DNA of 64,000 nt from Streptomyces thermodiastaticus (GCF_014656135.1 NZ_BNBV01000006.1:1-64000), one strand, 5' to 3'. Shown: positions 24,305-33,941, counted from the stretch's first letter. The notes: generated from the letters alone by a model not told the origin. Numbers and translations: made by a program.

Positions 24305-25273
24305 GTGTCCCGACGCCTGCGCAGCGGCCTGTCGGCCGTACTGATCGCTCTCTCGTGCCTGCTCGTGCCCCTGGGCGCGCTGTCGGCCTGGGCGGTGTAC
24401 GGGCTCGCCGACACCGGCCGCTACGTCACCGCCGTGACGCCGCTGGCCGGCGATCCGGACGTGCGCGAGGCCATCGCCGACACCGTCGGCGACGCGATCG
24501 TGGAGCAGATCCGGCCGGGCACGGACGCCCGGGTGCTGTCCGGGATGGTGGTGCCGTTCGTGCACGACGCGGTGCGGTCCTTCACCCAGACCGCGGCCTT
24601 CCGCACCGCGTGGACCGAGGGAAACCGGGCCGCCCACGACGCCGTGCTGCGTGCCCTGCGCCAGGACGACGGAGCCCGCGACCAGCCGGTCACCGTCGAT
24701 CTCGCCCCGGTCGCGGCCCACGTCAAGGCCCGCCTCACCGAGGACAACATGCCGCTGGCCGACCGCATCCCCGTCGCGCACACCGAGGTCGCCCTGGTGC
24801 CCGCCGAGGATCTGGGCCGGCTGCGGACGGGGTACCACGTGCTTCAGGTCGCGGGGTTCTGGCTGCCCGTGGGGGCCGTCGTCTTCGCCGCCTCCGGTAT
24901 CGCGCTGGCCGTGCACCGCCGCCGCGCCGTGACCGCCACCGCGCTCGGCACCGCCCTGGGCGGCGCGCTCCTCGCCCTCGCGGTCACGGTGGGACGCCGC
25001 CTGACGCTCGCCGGACTTCCCGACGACGTCTCCCCTCCGGCCGCGGGCGCCGTCTACGACGCCCTGACCGCCACCCTGCGCACCACCGCCTGGCTGCTGA
25101 TCGCCCTGGGCCTGACCGCGGCCGCCCTGACCTGGCTCGTCCGCCGCCGCGCCGGGCGCCCGCACCCACCGGGCCCACGGCGCCGCCCGCGCCTGCCGCT
25201 GCGGCGACGGCGGCGAGGCTCCGCGGCACACGCTCCGGCCCAAGCCCAGCAGCCGACGCGGGTGAAAGCCTGA
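24305..25273 (+). CDS. Membrane protein with large extracytoplasmic domain, unknown function
   Basis: A 322-residue protein. There is an N-terminal membrane helix (LSAVLIALSCLLVPLGALSAWAVY), about 150 extracytoplasmic residues (reads DTGRYVTAVTPLAGDPDVREAIADTV), then three further helices (VAGFWLPVGAVVFAASGIALAV, ATALGTALGGALLALAVTVG, TAWLLIALGLTAAALTWLV) and a very Arg/Pro-rich cytoplasmic tail. This layout is common in streptomycete genomes without assigned function. The GTG at 24305 is chosen because coding character begins there; the ribosome site is weak. Confidence 0.7.
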   Translation: MSRRLRSGLSAVLIALSCLLVPLGALSAWAVYGLADTGRYVTAVTPLAGDPDVREAIADTVGDAIVEQIRPGTDARVLSGMVVPFVHDAVRSFTQTAAFRTAWTEGNRAAHDAVLRALRQDDGARDQPVTVDLAPVAAHVKARLTEDNMPLADRIPVAHTEVALVPAEDLGRLRTGYHVLQVAGFWLPVGAVVFAASGIALAVHRRRAVTATALGTALGGALLALAVTVGRRLTLAGLPDDVSPPAAGAVYDALTATLRTTAWLLIALGLTAAALTWLVRRRAGRPHPPGPRRRPRLPLRRRRRGSAAHAPAQAQQPTRVKA

Positions 25274-25447
25274 CCGCGCGCTCGCCCGAAGGCCGCTGCG
25301 GAGGGCCGGCACGCAGACGCGCACCCGGCCCGAGCCGCCCGCCGCCCCGCGAGACCGCCATCGCAGGATCGGCAGATGGCGGGACAGCGGCACCGCGGAC
25401 AGCGGGACAGCGGCACCGCAGCGGCTGTACCGAGCGCGAACACCCTG

Positions 25448-25477
25448 TTGCACACCGCAGTTGGGCCCGCCTAGGGT
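25448..25477 (+). promoter_or_regulatory. Housekeeping-type promoter with leaderless output
   Basis: TTGCAC (25448-25453) and TAGGGT (25472-25477) are separated by 18 bases and match the streptomycete HrdB consensus well. The A of the ATG is 8 bases after the -10 box, so the transcript should begin at or next to the start codon. No ribosome site is present, consistent with a leaderless mRNA. Confidence 0.65.
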
Positions 25478-25484
25478 CTCTGCC

Positions 25485-26288
25485 ATGGCACCGTTACTCG
25501 CATACGAGGACGAAGGCGGTGAAAGCCGGTCGCCGTCCTCGCCGCCCCCGCTGCCGCTGGTCCTGATCCACGGGCACCCCTTCGACCGCACGATGTGGGC
25601 CCCGCAGCTCGCGGCCTTCGCCCCGGCGCGCCGGGTCGTCGCCCCCGACCTGCGCGGCTACGGCGCCTCGCCGGTGACTTCCGGCATCACCTCGCTGGCC
25701 CGGTTCGCCCAGGACATCGAGGAGCTGCTGGACGAGCTGAAGGTGGACACCTTCGTCCTGGCCGGGCTGTCGATGGGCGGACAGATCGCGATGGAGTGCT
25801 ACCGGCAGTTCCCGCAGCGCATCGCCGGCCTGGTCCTGGCGGACACCTTCGCCGCCCCGGAGACGGACGAGGGCAAGCGGGCGCGCAACGCGATGGCGGA
25901 CCGTCTGCTGCGCGAAGGCATGCGGGGCTACGCCGACGAGATGCTGGACCGGATGGTTCTCCCCGATGCCGACCCCCGGGTCAAGGAGCACGTCCACCGG
26001 ATGATGACCGCCACCGCACCCGAGGGCGCCGCGGCGGCCCTGCGCGGCCGGGCCGAACGCCCCGACTACCGGGAGCTGCTGACCCGTGTCAGCGTGCCCG
26101 CCCTCGTCGTCGTGGGCGCCGAGGACACCTACACCCCCGTCACGGACGCCGAGGAGATGCACCGGGCACTGCCCGACTCCACGCTCCATGTCGTCGAGGG
26201 TGCGGCCCACATGCCCAACCTGGAGCGCCCGGACGAGTTCAACCGCGTTCTCGGCGCGTTCCTGGAGCGGCTCGACCGGGCCTCGTAG
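25485..26288 (+). CDS. Alpha/beta-hydrolase
   Basis: A 267-residue cytoplasmic hydrolase. It has the oxyanion-loop HGHPFDRTMW, the nucleophile elbow GLSMGGQ, the acid in GAEDTYTP and the His in EGAAHMPNLE, the complete triad of the fold. Similar proteins include 3-oxoadipate enol-lactonase-like and esterase-like members; no aromatic catabolic genes adjoin, so the substrate is open. The ATG at 25485 is fixed by the leaderless promoter. The next gene starts 12 bases after its stop. Confidence 0.87.
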   Translation: MAPLLAYEDEGGESRSPSSPPPLPLVLIHGHPFDRTMWAPQLAAFAPARRVVAPDLRGYGASPVTSGITSLARFAQDIEELLDELKVDTFVLAGLSMGGQIAMECYRQFPQRIAGLVLADTFAAPETDEGKRARNAMADRLLREGMRGYADEMLDRMVLPDADPRVKEHVHRMMTATAPEGAAAALRGRAERPDYRELLTRVSVPALVVVGAEDTYTPVTDAEEMHRALPDSTLHVVEGAAHMPNLERPDEFNRVLGAFLERLDRAS

Positions 26289-26299
26289 GCGCCTGTGCC

Positions 26300-27325
26300 G
26301 TGGCCACGCCCCGGGACGATCTGGACGACGAGCTGGACGACGCCGCACGGCGACCGCGCCGGCGCCGCAGGCGCGGCGCGGTCTGGTGCGCCGGGCTGCT
26401 GTTCGCCGTGGTGAGCGTGGTCGTCGGCTGCCGGGTCGCCGGCACCGACGGCATCACCCCCGTCCCGCAGCTGCTCGCCTTCCTGCCGTGGCTGCTCGTG
26501 CCCACCGGCCTCGGCCTGGCCCTGACCCTGCGCGGCCGCTGGCTGCCCGGAGCCGTGTGGGGCGTGGCGCTTCTCGGCCTGCTGGCCTGGTACATCGAGC
26601 CGTACGGCAAGGACCGCACGCTCACCGGTACCCCGGTCGCCGGCCTGCGGGTCCTGAGCGCGAACGTCGAGTTCGGCCGTGCCGCCGACGCCCTGGTGCC
26701 GGTCGTCCGCGCCGAGCATCCGGCCGTCGTCTTCGTGGCGGAGTGCGAGGAGCACTGCCGGGCGACCCTGCTGGAGGAGGTCGGCGCGGCCTACCCGTAC
26801 CACCAGGCCGTGGCCGCATCCGGTTCGCGCGGCTCCCTCATCCTCAGCACCTACGCGCTGCGGGGCACGGAGGGCGTCCCCGGCACCATGGGCATGCCCG
26901 GCGCGATCGCCGACGTGCGCGGGCACCCGGTACGTCTCCAGCTGGCCCACCCCGTGCCTCCGCTGCCCGGCCAGGTCGCCCTCTGGCGCCGTGAACTGTC
27001 CCGGCTGCGCGCCTTCGCCGCGGCCGCCCCGCACACTCCCACGATCCTCGCGGGCGACTTCAACGCCTCTCAGGACCACGCCGCCTTCCGCCGCATCCTC
27101 GACACCGGCCTGCAGGACGCGGCCCGTCTCACCGCCGACCGCACCCCGACCTGGCCCGCCCGCACCACCCCCGCCCTGGGCGTCCAGATCGATCACATCC
27201 TGGTCTCCGCGGACCGCTTCGCCGCGACTCGCGTACGCTTCCCGCACCTGTCCGGCACCGACCACCGTGCCGTGCTGGCCCACCTCACGCTGTACGCGCC
27301 CAGGGCGGCCTCCGGACGCCCTTGA
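26300..27325 (+). CDS. Membrane-anchored endonuclease/exonuclease/phosphatase-family protein
   Basis: A 341-residue protein. An acidic-then-Arg-rich N-terminus (DDLDDELDDAARRPRRRRRR) precedes three membrane helices within residues 27-105. The EEP fold follows: LRVLSANVEFGRA, VVFVAECEEHC (metal-ligand Glu), ILAGDFNASQDHAAF (the diagnostic GDFN) and LSGTDHRAVLAHL (catalytic His). Members cleave phosphodiesters in nucleic acids, lipids or nucleotides; the membrane anchor favours an extracytoplasmic or lipid substrate. The GTG at 26300 lies 12 bases behind the hydrolase gene, so the two are probably co-transcribed. Confidence 0.84.
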   Translation: MATPRDDLDDELDDAARRPRRRRRRGAVWCAGLLFAVVSVVVGCRVAGTDGITPVPQLLAFLPWLLVPTGLGLALTLRGRWLPGAVWGVALLGLLAWYIEPYGKDRTLTGTPVAGLRVLSANVEFGRAADALVPVVRAEHPAVVFVAECEEHCRATLLEEVGAAYPYHQAVAASGSRGSLILSTYALRGTEGVPGTMGMPGAIADVRGHPVRLQLAHPVPPLPGQVALWRRELSRLRAFAAAAPHTPTILAGDFNASQDHAAFRRILDTGLQDAARLTADRTPTWPARTTPALGVQIDHILVSADRFAATRVRFPHLSGTDHRAVLAHLTLYAPRAASGRP

Positions 27326-27439
27326 CACGGCTCGTCCAGCGCCCTTCGCCCCTGCCCGGGATCGCCGCGAAAGGCCGCTAACCTTACGTGTCCGTCCTGG
27401 CCAGAGATCGACGGGAACAACTCAGCAAGGGGTGCGCAC

Positions 27440-29305
27440 ATGGGCATTCTCACTCGCCTGCGGAACGTGTTCGGCCGGCGCAAGGGGCGTACGGCCGCGG
27501 CAGAGGGTGCGGAACAGACGCAAACCCAGCAGGCGCCCCCGACCACGGATGCCGCGGAGCAGCCGGAAGCCCAGGTCCCGTCCCCGGCCGCCGACACCGC
27601 CACCACCACGGACACCGCGTCCCCGGACACGCCCCATGTGCCCGACCCCCGCACCTCGCCGGCCGTGGAGCGCGAGGAGCACGAACTGGTCACCGCCGCC
27701 TTCGGCAAGGTCAAGGTCCCCAAGCCGTCCCGTCCCGTGGACGCACCGCGGCAGGAGGAGCCGTCGGCGCCGGAGCCGTCCGCCGGGAAGGAACCGGCCG
27801 GCGAGCCGGCTGCCGGCACCACGGCCGCCGAGGCAACGGCACCCGAGGGCACCACGGACGACACGGCCACCGAGAAGCCGGCGGCGGACAAAGTGACGGA
27901 CCAGGCGCCGGACGAGGTGGCGAACGACGGGCCAGTCGCCGAAGAACCGGCCGGGACGTCGGTGTCCGAGGAGCCGGTGACCGGCAGGCCCACCGCCGAC
28001 GAGACGAAGCCCGAGGACCCGGCCGCCGACGAGACGAAGCCCGAGGAACCGGCCGCCGACGAGACGAAGCCCGAGGAACCGGCCGCCGACGAGACGAAGC
28101 CCGAGGAACCCACCGCCGGTCAGGCACCGGCCGACGAGCCCGCCGCCGATGATGCCCCGTCCGTCGACCACACGGCCGAGGGCGCCACAGCAACCGGCAC
28201 CTTGGCCGCCACCGATGACACCCCGGCCACCGAGGAAGTGGCGACCGGCAAGGCCACCACCGAGGAGACCGCCCCCACCACGGCCGTCACCACCCCGGCT
28301 GCCGACAAGGACACCGCCGACACCGCGCCCACCCGCGACGACACGGCGCCCACCCGCGACGACACCGCGCTCGCCAGCGACGACACGGCGTCCGGCAAGG
28401 ACACCACCGGCGACACGGCCACCGGCACCCCGGCTGCCGACGACGCCGTTGCCGTCACGCCCGCCACCGAGGAAACGGACGCCGAGGCACCCTCCACGGA
28501 GAAGCCGGCCACCGAGGAACCGGCACCGGCGCCCGCACCCGAAGCCACTGCCGCACCCGAACCCGCACCCACCTTGGAGACCGCCCCGACCACCGAAGAA
28601 CCCGCCCCGGCCCCCGCACCCGAGGCCGAAACTCCCCGCAAGCCCGCCGTGTCCCTCGCCCGGGTCAAGCGCCGTGCGCCGGGGCTGGCCACCGCCTACA
28701 AGGCGGCCACCGCCACACTCAAGAAGCAGGGCCTGACCGGGACCCGCGCGAAGGTGTACCTCGTCCTCGACCGATCCGCGAGCATGCGCCCCTACTACAA
28801 GGACGGCTCCGCGCAGACCCTCGCCGACCAGGCGCTCGCGCTCGCCGCGCACCTCGACCCCGAGGCCACGGTCCACGTCACGTTCTTCTCCACGGCGGTC
28901 GACGGCACCACCACGATCACCCTCACCGACCACGAGAACAAGATCGACAAGGTGCACCCGACGCTCGGGCGCATGGGCCGCACCAGCTACCACACGGCCG
29001 TGGCGGACGTGATCGCCGAGCACCAGAAGTCCGAGGATCCCTCGGCCCCCGCTCTGGTGATCTTCCAGACGGACGGCGCGCCGGACTCGAAGACCCCCGC
29101 CACCCGGTCCCTCGCCGACGCGGCGAAGAACCACCCCTCCCTGTTCTTCGCCTTCGTCGCCTTCGGTGAAAACGACAACAAGGCCTTCGACTACCTGCGG
29201 CGGCTCAAGACGGGCAACACGTCCTTCTTCCACGCCGGTCCCGCCCCGCGTGAGCTGACCGACAAGCAGCTGTACGAGGGCGTCCTGGCCGCCTGGCGCC
29301 CGTGA
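27440..29305 (+). CDS. VWA-domain protein with long acidic repetitive linker
   Basis: A 621-residue protein. After a basic N-terminus (LTRLRNVFGRRKGR), about 370 residues are low complexity, rich in T, A, E, P and D, including four copies of ADETKPEEPA. A short basic helix follows, then the VWA domain (residues 437-621), with MIDAS D444-x-S446-x-S448 in VLDRSASM, the conserved Thr in GRTSYHTAV and TDGAPD. Streptomycete proteins of this VWA type often occur with tellurite-resistance-like genes; none is adjacent. AAGGGG precedes the ATG. The ligand and the role of the linker are unknown. Confidence 0.82.
   Translation: MGILTRLRNVFGRRKGRTAAAEGAEQTQTQQAPPTTDAAEQPEAQVPSPAADTATTTDTASPDTPHVPDPRTSPAVEREEHELVTAAFGKVKVPKPSRPVDAPRQEEPSAPEPSAGKEPAGEPAAGTTAAEATAPEGTTDDTATEKPAADKVTDQAPDEVANDGPVAEEPAGTSVSEEPVTGRPTADETKPEDPAADETKPEEPAADETKPEEPAADETKPEEPTAGQAPADEPAADDAPSVDHTAEGATATGTLAATDDTPATEEVATGKATTEETAPTTAVTTPAADKDTADTAPTRDDTAPTRDDTALASDDTASGKDTTGDTATGTPAADDAVAVTPATEETDAEAPSTEKPATEEPAPAPAPEATAAPEPAPTLETAPTTEEPAPAPAPEAETPRKPAVSLARVKRRAPGLATAYKAATATLKKQGLTGTRAKVYLVLDRSASMRPYYKDGSAQTLADQALALAAHLDPEATVHVTFFSTAVDGTTTITLTDHENKIDKVHPTLGRMGRTSYHTAVADVIAEHQKSEDPSAPALVIFQTDGAPDSKTPATRSLADAAKNHPSLFFAFVAFGENDNKAFDYLRRLKTGNTSFFHAGPAPRELTDKQLYEGVLAAWRP
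27992..28111. repeat. In-frame 30-bp coding repeat, four copies
   Basis: Units at 27992, 28022, 28052 and 28082 encode TADETKPEDP then AADETKPEEP repeats inside the VWA protein linker. Copies 2 and 3 are identical over 30 bases, and copy 4 extends into a diverged PTAG. The sameness at DNA level suggests recent expansion. Confidence 0.92.
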
Positions 29306-29376
29306 CGGACCCGTGACCGGCCGGTACCCGCCGTGACCGGTCCCGTGACCAGGGCTTGCGTGGGCAGGCCGTAGCA

Positions 29377-29418
29377 GGGGGGGGTGGACGCCGTACACGG
29401 CCGTCCACCCCCCGAAAA
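29377..29418. terminator. Hairpin between the VWA gene and metG
   Basis: GGGGGGTGGACG (29379-29390) pairs perfectly with CGTCCACCCCCC (29402-29413) around an 11-base loop, and GAAAAG follows. It sits 70 bases after the VWA stop and 45 bases before metG. It could end VWA transcription or act in the metG promoter region. Confidence 0.7.
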
Positions 29419-29459
29419 GCATGTGAGTCGATCTTCACGGGACCAGTAGGATTTCGCCC

Positions 29460-31076
29460 ATGGCGGCCACTGGATCCGAGAAGCAGGCGGGGAAGGCGTT
29501 CTACGTCTCCACCCCCATCTACTACGTCAACGACGCTCCTCACCTGGGCCACGCCTACACGACCGTCGCAGGGGACGTGCTCACGCGCTGGCACCGTCAG
29601 CGCGGCGAGAAGGTGTGGTACCTCACCGGCACGGACGAGCACGGTCAGAAGATCATGCGCACGGCCGACGCGAACGGGGTGACGCCCCAGCAGTGGGCGG
29701 ACAAACTCGTCACGGAGGCCTGGCAGCCTCTCTGGGAACACCTCCAGATCGCGAACGACGACTTCATCCGCACCACGCAGAAGCGGCACACCGACCGCGT
29801 CCAGGAGTTCGTGCAGGACCTGTACGACAAGGGCGAGATCTACAAGGGCGGCTACGAGGGCCCGTACTGCGTGGGCTGCGAGGAGTACAAGCTCCCCGGC
29901 GAGCTGCTCGACGGCGAGGGCGAGTACGCCGGCCAGAAGCTGTGCCCGATCCACAAGAAGCCGGTGGAGATCCTCAGCGAGGAGAACTACTTCTTCAAGC
30001 TGAGCGCCTACGGCGACAAGCTGCTCGCCCACTACGAGGCGAACCCGGACTTCATCCAGCCCGAGTCCGCCCGCAACGAGGTGGTCAACTTCGTCCGCCA
30101 GGGCCTGCAGGATTTGTCGATCTCCCGCTCGACCTTCGACTGGGGCATCCCGATCCCGTGGGACCCCAAGCACGTGATCTACGTGTGGGTCGACGCGCTG
30201 CTGAACTACGCCACGGCGGTCGGCTACAACGAGAACCCGGAGAAGTTCGAGTCCACCTTCCCGGCCGACGTGCACCTGGTCGGCAAGGACATCCTGCGCT
30301 TCCACGCGGTGATCTGGCCGGCCATGCTGATGGCGCAGGGCCTGCCGCTGCCGAAGAAGATCGCCGCGAACGGCTGGCTGATGGTCGGCGGCGAGAAGAT
30401 GTCGAAGTCGAACCTGACCGGCATCAAGCCGCAGGACCTCACCTCGCACTTCGGCGTGGACGCCTACCGCTGGTACTTCCTGCGGGCGATCGCCTTCGGC
30501 CAGGACGGCTCCTTCTCCTGGGAGGACTTCTCCGCCCGGTACACCTCCGAGCTGGCCAACGACTACGGCAACCTCGCCTCCCGCGTGGCCGCCATGGTCG
30601 GCAAGTACTTCGGCGGCAGCCTGCCCGAGGCGACGGCCGACAGCGACGCCGAGAAGGCGATCCACGAGGGCCTGGCCAAGGCGGTCGCCGAGGCCGACCG
30701 GAAGATCGGCGAGGAGCTGGACTTCCAGGGCGGCATCCTGGCCGTCTTCGACTTCATCAAGCAGGTCAACGGCTACATCACCGAGCAGGAGCCGTGGAAG
30801 GTGGCCAAGGACGGCTCGCCGGAGGGCAAGGCCCGCCTGGCGACGATCCTCTACACCGCCGCGGAGTCCCTGCGCGCGGTCGCCGTCCTGCTCAACCCGG
30901 TCATGCCGGAGACCTCGCGGAAGCTGTGGGAGTCCCTGGGTGCCGAGGCATCCCTGGGCGCCCTCGCCGACCAGCGGATCCAGGAGGCCGGCGAGTGGGG
31001 CAAGCTCCCCGCCGGTTCGACGGTCACCAAGGGCGCGGTCCTCTTCCCGCGCCTGGAGGAAAAGTCGGCCGCGTAA
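29460..31076 (+). CDS. metG: Methionyl-tRNA synthetase
   Basis: A 538-residue class I aminoacyl-tRNA synthetase charging tRNA-Met. It has the HIGH-type motif as APHLGHAYTT and the KMSKS loop as GEKMSKSNL. A knuckle region YCVGCEEYK to LCPIHKKP retains two Cys, then Cys and His, as a possible zinc site. VYVWVDALLNY and HLVGKDILRFHAV are family blocks. The C-terminus ends after the anticodon domain with no dimerisation extension. A TAGGAT 7 bases before the ATG suggests a leaderless transcript; no T-box was seen. Confidence 0.96.
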   Translation: MAATGSEKQAGKAFYVSTPIYYVNDAPHLGHAYTTVAGDVLTRWHRQRGEKVWYLTGTDEHGQKIMRTADANGVTPQQWADKLVTEAWQPLWEHLQIANDDFIRTTQKRHTDRVQEFVQDLYDKGEIYKGGYEGPYCVGCEEYKLPGELLDGEGEYAGQKLCPIHKKPVEILSEENYFFKLSAYGDKLLAHYEANPDFIQPESARNEVVNFVRQGLQDLSISRSTFDWGIPIPWDPKHVIYVWVDALLNYATAVGYNENPEKFESTFPADVHLVGKDILRFHAVIWPAMLMAQGLPLPKKIAANGWLMVGGEKMSKSNLTGIKPQDLTSHFGVDAYRWYFLRAIAFGQDGSFSWEDFSARYTSELANDYGNLASRVAAMVGKYFGGSLPEATADSDAEKAIHEGLAKAVAEADRKIGEELDFQGGILAVFDFIKQVNGYITEQEPWKVAKDGSPEGKARLATILYTAAESLRAVAVLLNPVMPETSRKLWESLGAEASLGALADQRIQEAGEWGKLPAGSTVTKGAVLFPRLEEKSAA

Positions 31077-31102
31077 GCGGCGCCCGCACGCACACGACAA
31101 CC

Positions 31103-31138
31103 GGGGCCCGGGAGACGAACGTCCGCCTCCCGGGCCCC
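31103..31138 (+). terminator. metG terminator hairpin
   Basis: GGGGCCCGGGAG (31103-31114) and CTCCCGGGCCCC (31127-31138) form a perfect 12-bp stem with a 12-base loop, starting 27 bases after the metG stop. There is no U-tract. Confidence 0.8.
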
Positions 31139-31256
31139 GCCTGGTCCATGCATCGTGCCCCCGCGTTGATCAGCTCCCGGCCACATACACCACGAAACCC
31201 GCCCAACGAGGGATTCCAGCGTGAAACCTGCAGGCGCGTCAGCCGGCCCGCGAGGG

Positions 31257-31753
31257 TCACCAGATGTCTTTCAGCGGCTCGTCGAGGTAGGTGGTGACGG
31301 CGTTCTGCAGCTCGGTCTTGTCGGGAGTGGTCAGCGGTCCGAGGACACACACGGGCACCCATTCGAAGGACTGGGTGCGGGGAGGCTGCCGGCACGCTTC
31401 TGGAGGAGACACGGACAGGGGCCATCCGGCGGGCCGGACCAGCTGGGCCGCTTGCTCGGAGGACTCTTCCAGCTTGATGTGAAGGGCGAGGGGGCCCAAT
31501 GGCAGAGGCGCTCGACATGGTGCATGGACATCTTCCTGATCGATGTCCAGGGAAGTGCTGTTCGCCCGACGGATCGCTGAGGGTGAGGCCCGTGGCGTCG
31601 AGGCGCAGAGTGCGCGGGCGCAAAAGTCCTCACCTTGCTGAGCGGAATCCGGCATGACATCTCGACTGTGCCCCAAGCCATGAGGCAGAGACTTGCCACG
31701 AACGCGAGACTCCGGCCTTCACCCTTCAACAGGTCCTCGAAGCTGCCGGCCAT
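31257..31753 (-). pseudogene. Frameshifted remnant of a small hypothetical gene
   Basis: A coherent protein can be assembled only by switching frames. It starts at the ATG at 31753 (MAGSFEDLLKGEGRSLAF to VEMSCRIPLSK). It then moves to a second frame (TLRLDATGLTLSDPSGEQ), back (LPWTSIRKMSMHHVERL), and into a third (PLGPLALHIKLEESSEQ, then RTQSFEWVPVCVLGPL and TELQNAVTTYLDEPLKDIW) ending at the TGA at 31257. At least three indels are implied. The intact parent would be about 160 residues; its function is unknown. Confidence 0.58.
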
Positions 31754-31824
31754 GGCGTACGGGGCTCGCTGAAGGTTTCGGGGTCTTCGTCACCGGTCCA
31801 GGAGGCCGTGACGACCGGGGGCTT

Positions 31825-31968
31825 GTGCGGACTGCTCTTGTGTGCGCTGCTCCGGCTCCCGAGCCGCGCCACCCCTTCCAGACCTGCGAGGGCTGCGACC
31901 GCGCCTTCCGCGCCCCGGCCCCCGGCCGCTGCCACGACTGCCGCGCCGAGAACGACGAGTCCGGATGA
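31825..31968 (+). pseudogene. C-terminal remnant of a Cys-rich small protein
   Basis: The frame ends HPFQTCEGCDRAFRAPAP then GRCHDCRAENDESG, a compact CxxC-10-CxxC zinc-ribbon-like tail. Upstream coding character fades within about 20 residues, and only a GTG at 31825 without proper ribosome-site spacing is available. Either it is a 47-residue protein or, more likely given the decayed neighbour, the surviving end of a longer gene. Confidence 0.42.
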
Positions 31969-32118
31969 GAGGGCGGGCACCCCCCGGGAAAAGGAACGGG
32001 CACTCGCCGGGAAAAGGAAGAGGCCGGGAAGAGAAGGACTCCTCAGCGCGGCGTGGGGACACCGTGCGCACCGTACGAGAAGTGCGAGCCGACCGACGTC
32101 CTCACCCAGTGGGCAAAC

Positions 32119-32160
32119 GCCGCCGGGGCGGGAAGCGCGCTCGCTTCCCGCCCCGGCGGC
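32119..32160 (-). terminator. aspS terminator, 19-bp perfect stem
   Basis: A 19-base left arm at 32119-32137 pairs perfectly with 32142-32160 around the loop CGCT. It lies 17 bases beyond the aspS stop on the minus strand and is the strongest hairpin in the window. It may also block read-through from the metG side. Confidence 0.88.
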
Positions 32161-32177
32161 ACAGTCCGGCTCGGGAC

Positions 32178-33941
32178 TTACTTCGGCTGCGGCTTGCGCA
32201 CCGACAGGTGCAGCTCCCGCAGGCGGGACTCCTCCAGCTCGGTGGGGGCGCCCATCATCAGGTCCTGGGCGTTGCCGTTGAGCGGGAAGGCGATGGTCTC
32301 GCGGATGTTGGGCTCGTCTGCCAGCAGCATGACGATGCGGTCGACGCCGGGGGCGATGCCACCGTGCGGCGGGGCGCCGAAGCGGAACGCGCGGAGCATA
32401 CCGGCGAACTTCTCCTCGACGGTGTCCCGGTCGTAGCCGGCGATCTCGAAAGCCTTCAGCATGATCTCCGGCTCGTGGTTCCGGATCGCGCCGGAGGACA
32501 GCTCGACACCGTTGCAGACGATGTCGTACTGCCAGCCGAGGATGTCCAGCGGGTCCTGGGTCTCCAGCGCCTCCAGGCCGCCCTGCGGCATGGAGAAGGG
32601 GTTGTGGGAGAAATCGATCTGCCCGGTCTCCTCGTCCTTCTCGTACATCGGGAAGTCGACGATCCAGCAGAAGCGGAAGACGTTCTCCTCGAAGTGACCG
32701 GCCCGGCGCGCGGCCTCGACGCGCACCGCGCCCATGATCTTCGAGACCTCGTCGAACTCGCCGGCGCCGAAGAACACCGCGTGGCCCGGGGCCAGCGACA
32801 GGCGCTTGGTCAGCTCGGCGACGTTGTCCTCGGTGAGGAACTTCGCGATCGGGCCGCTCAGCGAGCCGTCCTCGCCGACACGCACCCAGGCCAGGCCCTT
32901 GGCGCCCAGCGACACAGCGTAGTCGCCCAGCTGGTCGAAGAACTTGCGCGGCTGGTCCTGGACCGCCGGAACCGGCAGGGCGCGCACGTGCTTGCCGGCG
33001 AACGCCTTGAACTCCGAGTTCTCGAAGAGGTCGGTGATGTCGACCAGCTCCAGCTTGGCGCGCAGGTCCGGCTTGTCGGAGCCGTACTTGAGCATCGCCT
33101 CGCGGTACGGGATGCGCGGGAACGGCGAGGTGACGTGGCGCCCGCCGCCGAACTCCTCGAAGAGTTCGGTCATCAGCTTCTCGATCGGCTGGAAGACGTC
33201 CTCCTGCTCGACGAAGCTCATCTCGACGTCGAGCTGGTAGAACTCGCCGGGCGAGCGGTCGGCGCGGGCGTCCTCGTCACGGAAGCAGGGCGCGATCTGG
33301 AAGTAGCGGTCGAAGCCCGAGATCATCAGCAGCTGCTTGAACTGCTGCGGGGCCTGCGGCAGCGCGTAGAACTTGCCGGGGTGCAGACGCGAGGGCACCA
33401 CGAAGTCGCGCGCGCCCTCGGGCGAGGTGGCGGACAGGATCGGCGTCGCCATCTCGTTGAAGCCCATCTCGACCATCTTGCGGCGGATCGCCGAGATGAC
33501 CTGGGTACGCAGCATGATGTTGCGGTGCATGCGCTCGCGGCGCAGGTCCAGGAAGCGGTACTCCAGGCGCCGCTCCTCGTTGACCCCGTCCTCGCTGTTG
33601 ATCGTGAAGGGCAGCGGGGCGGCGGCGCCCAGCACCTCGACCTCGCCGACCTCGATCTCGATCTCACCGGTCGGCAGGTCCGGGTTCACGTTCTCGGTTC
33701 CACGTGAAACCACCGTGCCGTCGACGCGGATCACGGTCTCCTTGGAGAGCTTGTCCAGGGCCTCGTAGGCGGGGGTGCCGGGGCGGGCGACGAGCTGCGT
33801 GATGCCGTAGTGGTCGCGCAGATCGATGAAGAGGATGCCGCCCAGGTCGCGCCGATTGTGCAGCCAGCCACTGAGCCGGACGCCGGTGCCGACGTCAGAG
33901 GCGCGGAGCTGCCCGCAGGTGTGGGACCTGTACCGATGCAT
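32178..33941 (-). CDS. aspS: Aspartyl-tRNA synthetase (bacterial type)
   Basis: A 587-residue class II synthetase. The N-terminal OB-fold anticodon domain reads [29 protein letters not shown]. Motif 2 is [26 protein letters not shown], and motif 3 is [20 protein letters not shown]. The insertion between motifs 2 and 3 (about residues 290-420) is the bacterial GAD domain. Whether it also charges tRNA-Asn, as in many actinobacteria, cannot be read from sequence. It converges on metG across a decayed spacer. Confidence 0.96.
   Translation of the reverse strand: MHRYRSHTCGQLRASDVGTGVRLSGWLHNRRDLGGILFIDLRDHYGITQLVARPGTPAYEALDKLSKETVIRVDGTVVSRGTENVNPDLPTGEIEIEVGEVEVLGAAAPLPFTINSEDGVNEERRLEYRFLDLRRERMHRNIMLRTQVISAIRRKMVEMGFNEMATPILSATSPEGARDFVVPSRLHPGKFYALPQAPQQFKQLLMISGFDRYFQIAPCFRDEDARADRSPGEFYQLDVEMSFVEQEDVFQPIEKLMTELFEEFGGGRHVTSPFPRIPYREAMLKYGSDKPDLRAKLELVDITDLFENSEFKAFAGKHVRALPVPAVQDQPRKFFDQLGDYAVSLGAKGLAWVRVGEDGSLSGPIAKFLTEDNVAELTKRLSLAPGHAVFFGAGEFDEVSKIMGAVRVEAARRAGHFEENVFRFCWIVDFPMYEKDEETGQIDFSHNPFSMPQGGLEALETQDPLDILGWQYDIVCNGVELSSGAIRNHEPEIMLKAFEIAGYDRDTVEEKFAGMLRAFRFGAPPHGGIAPGVDRIVMLLADEPNIRETIAFPLNGNAQDLMMGAPTELEESRLRELHLSVRKPQPK

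Noticed and set aside
31221..31580. Plus-strand frame of 119 codons between metG and aspS
   Set aside because: It is antisense to the frameshifted minus-strand gene, whose fragments read as a coherent protein; the plus frame has no motif.
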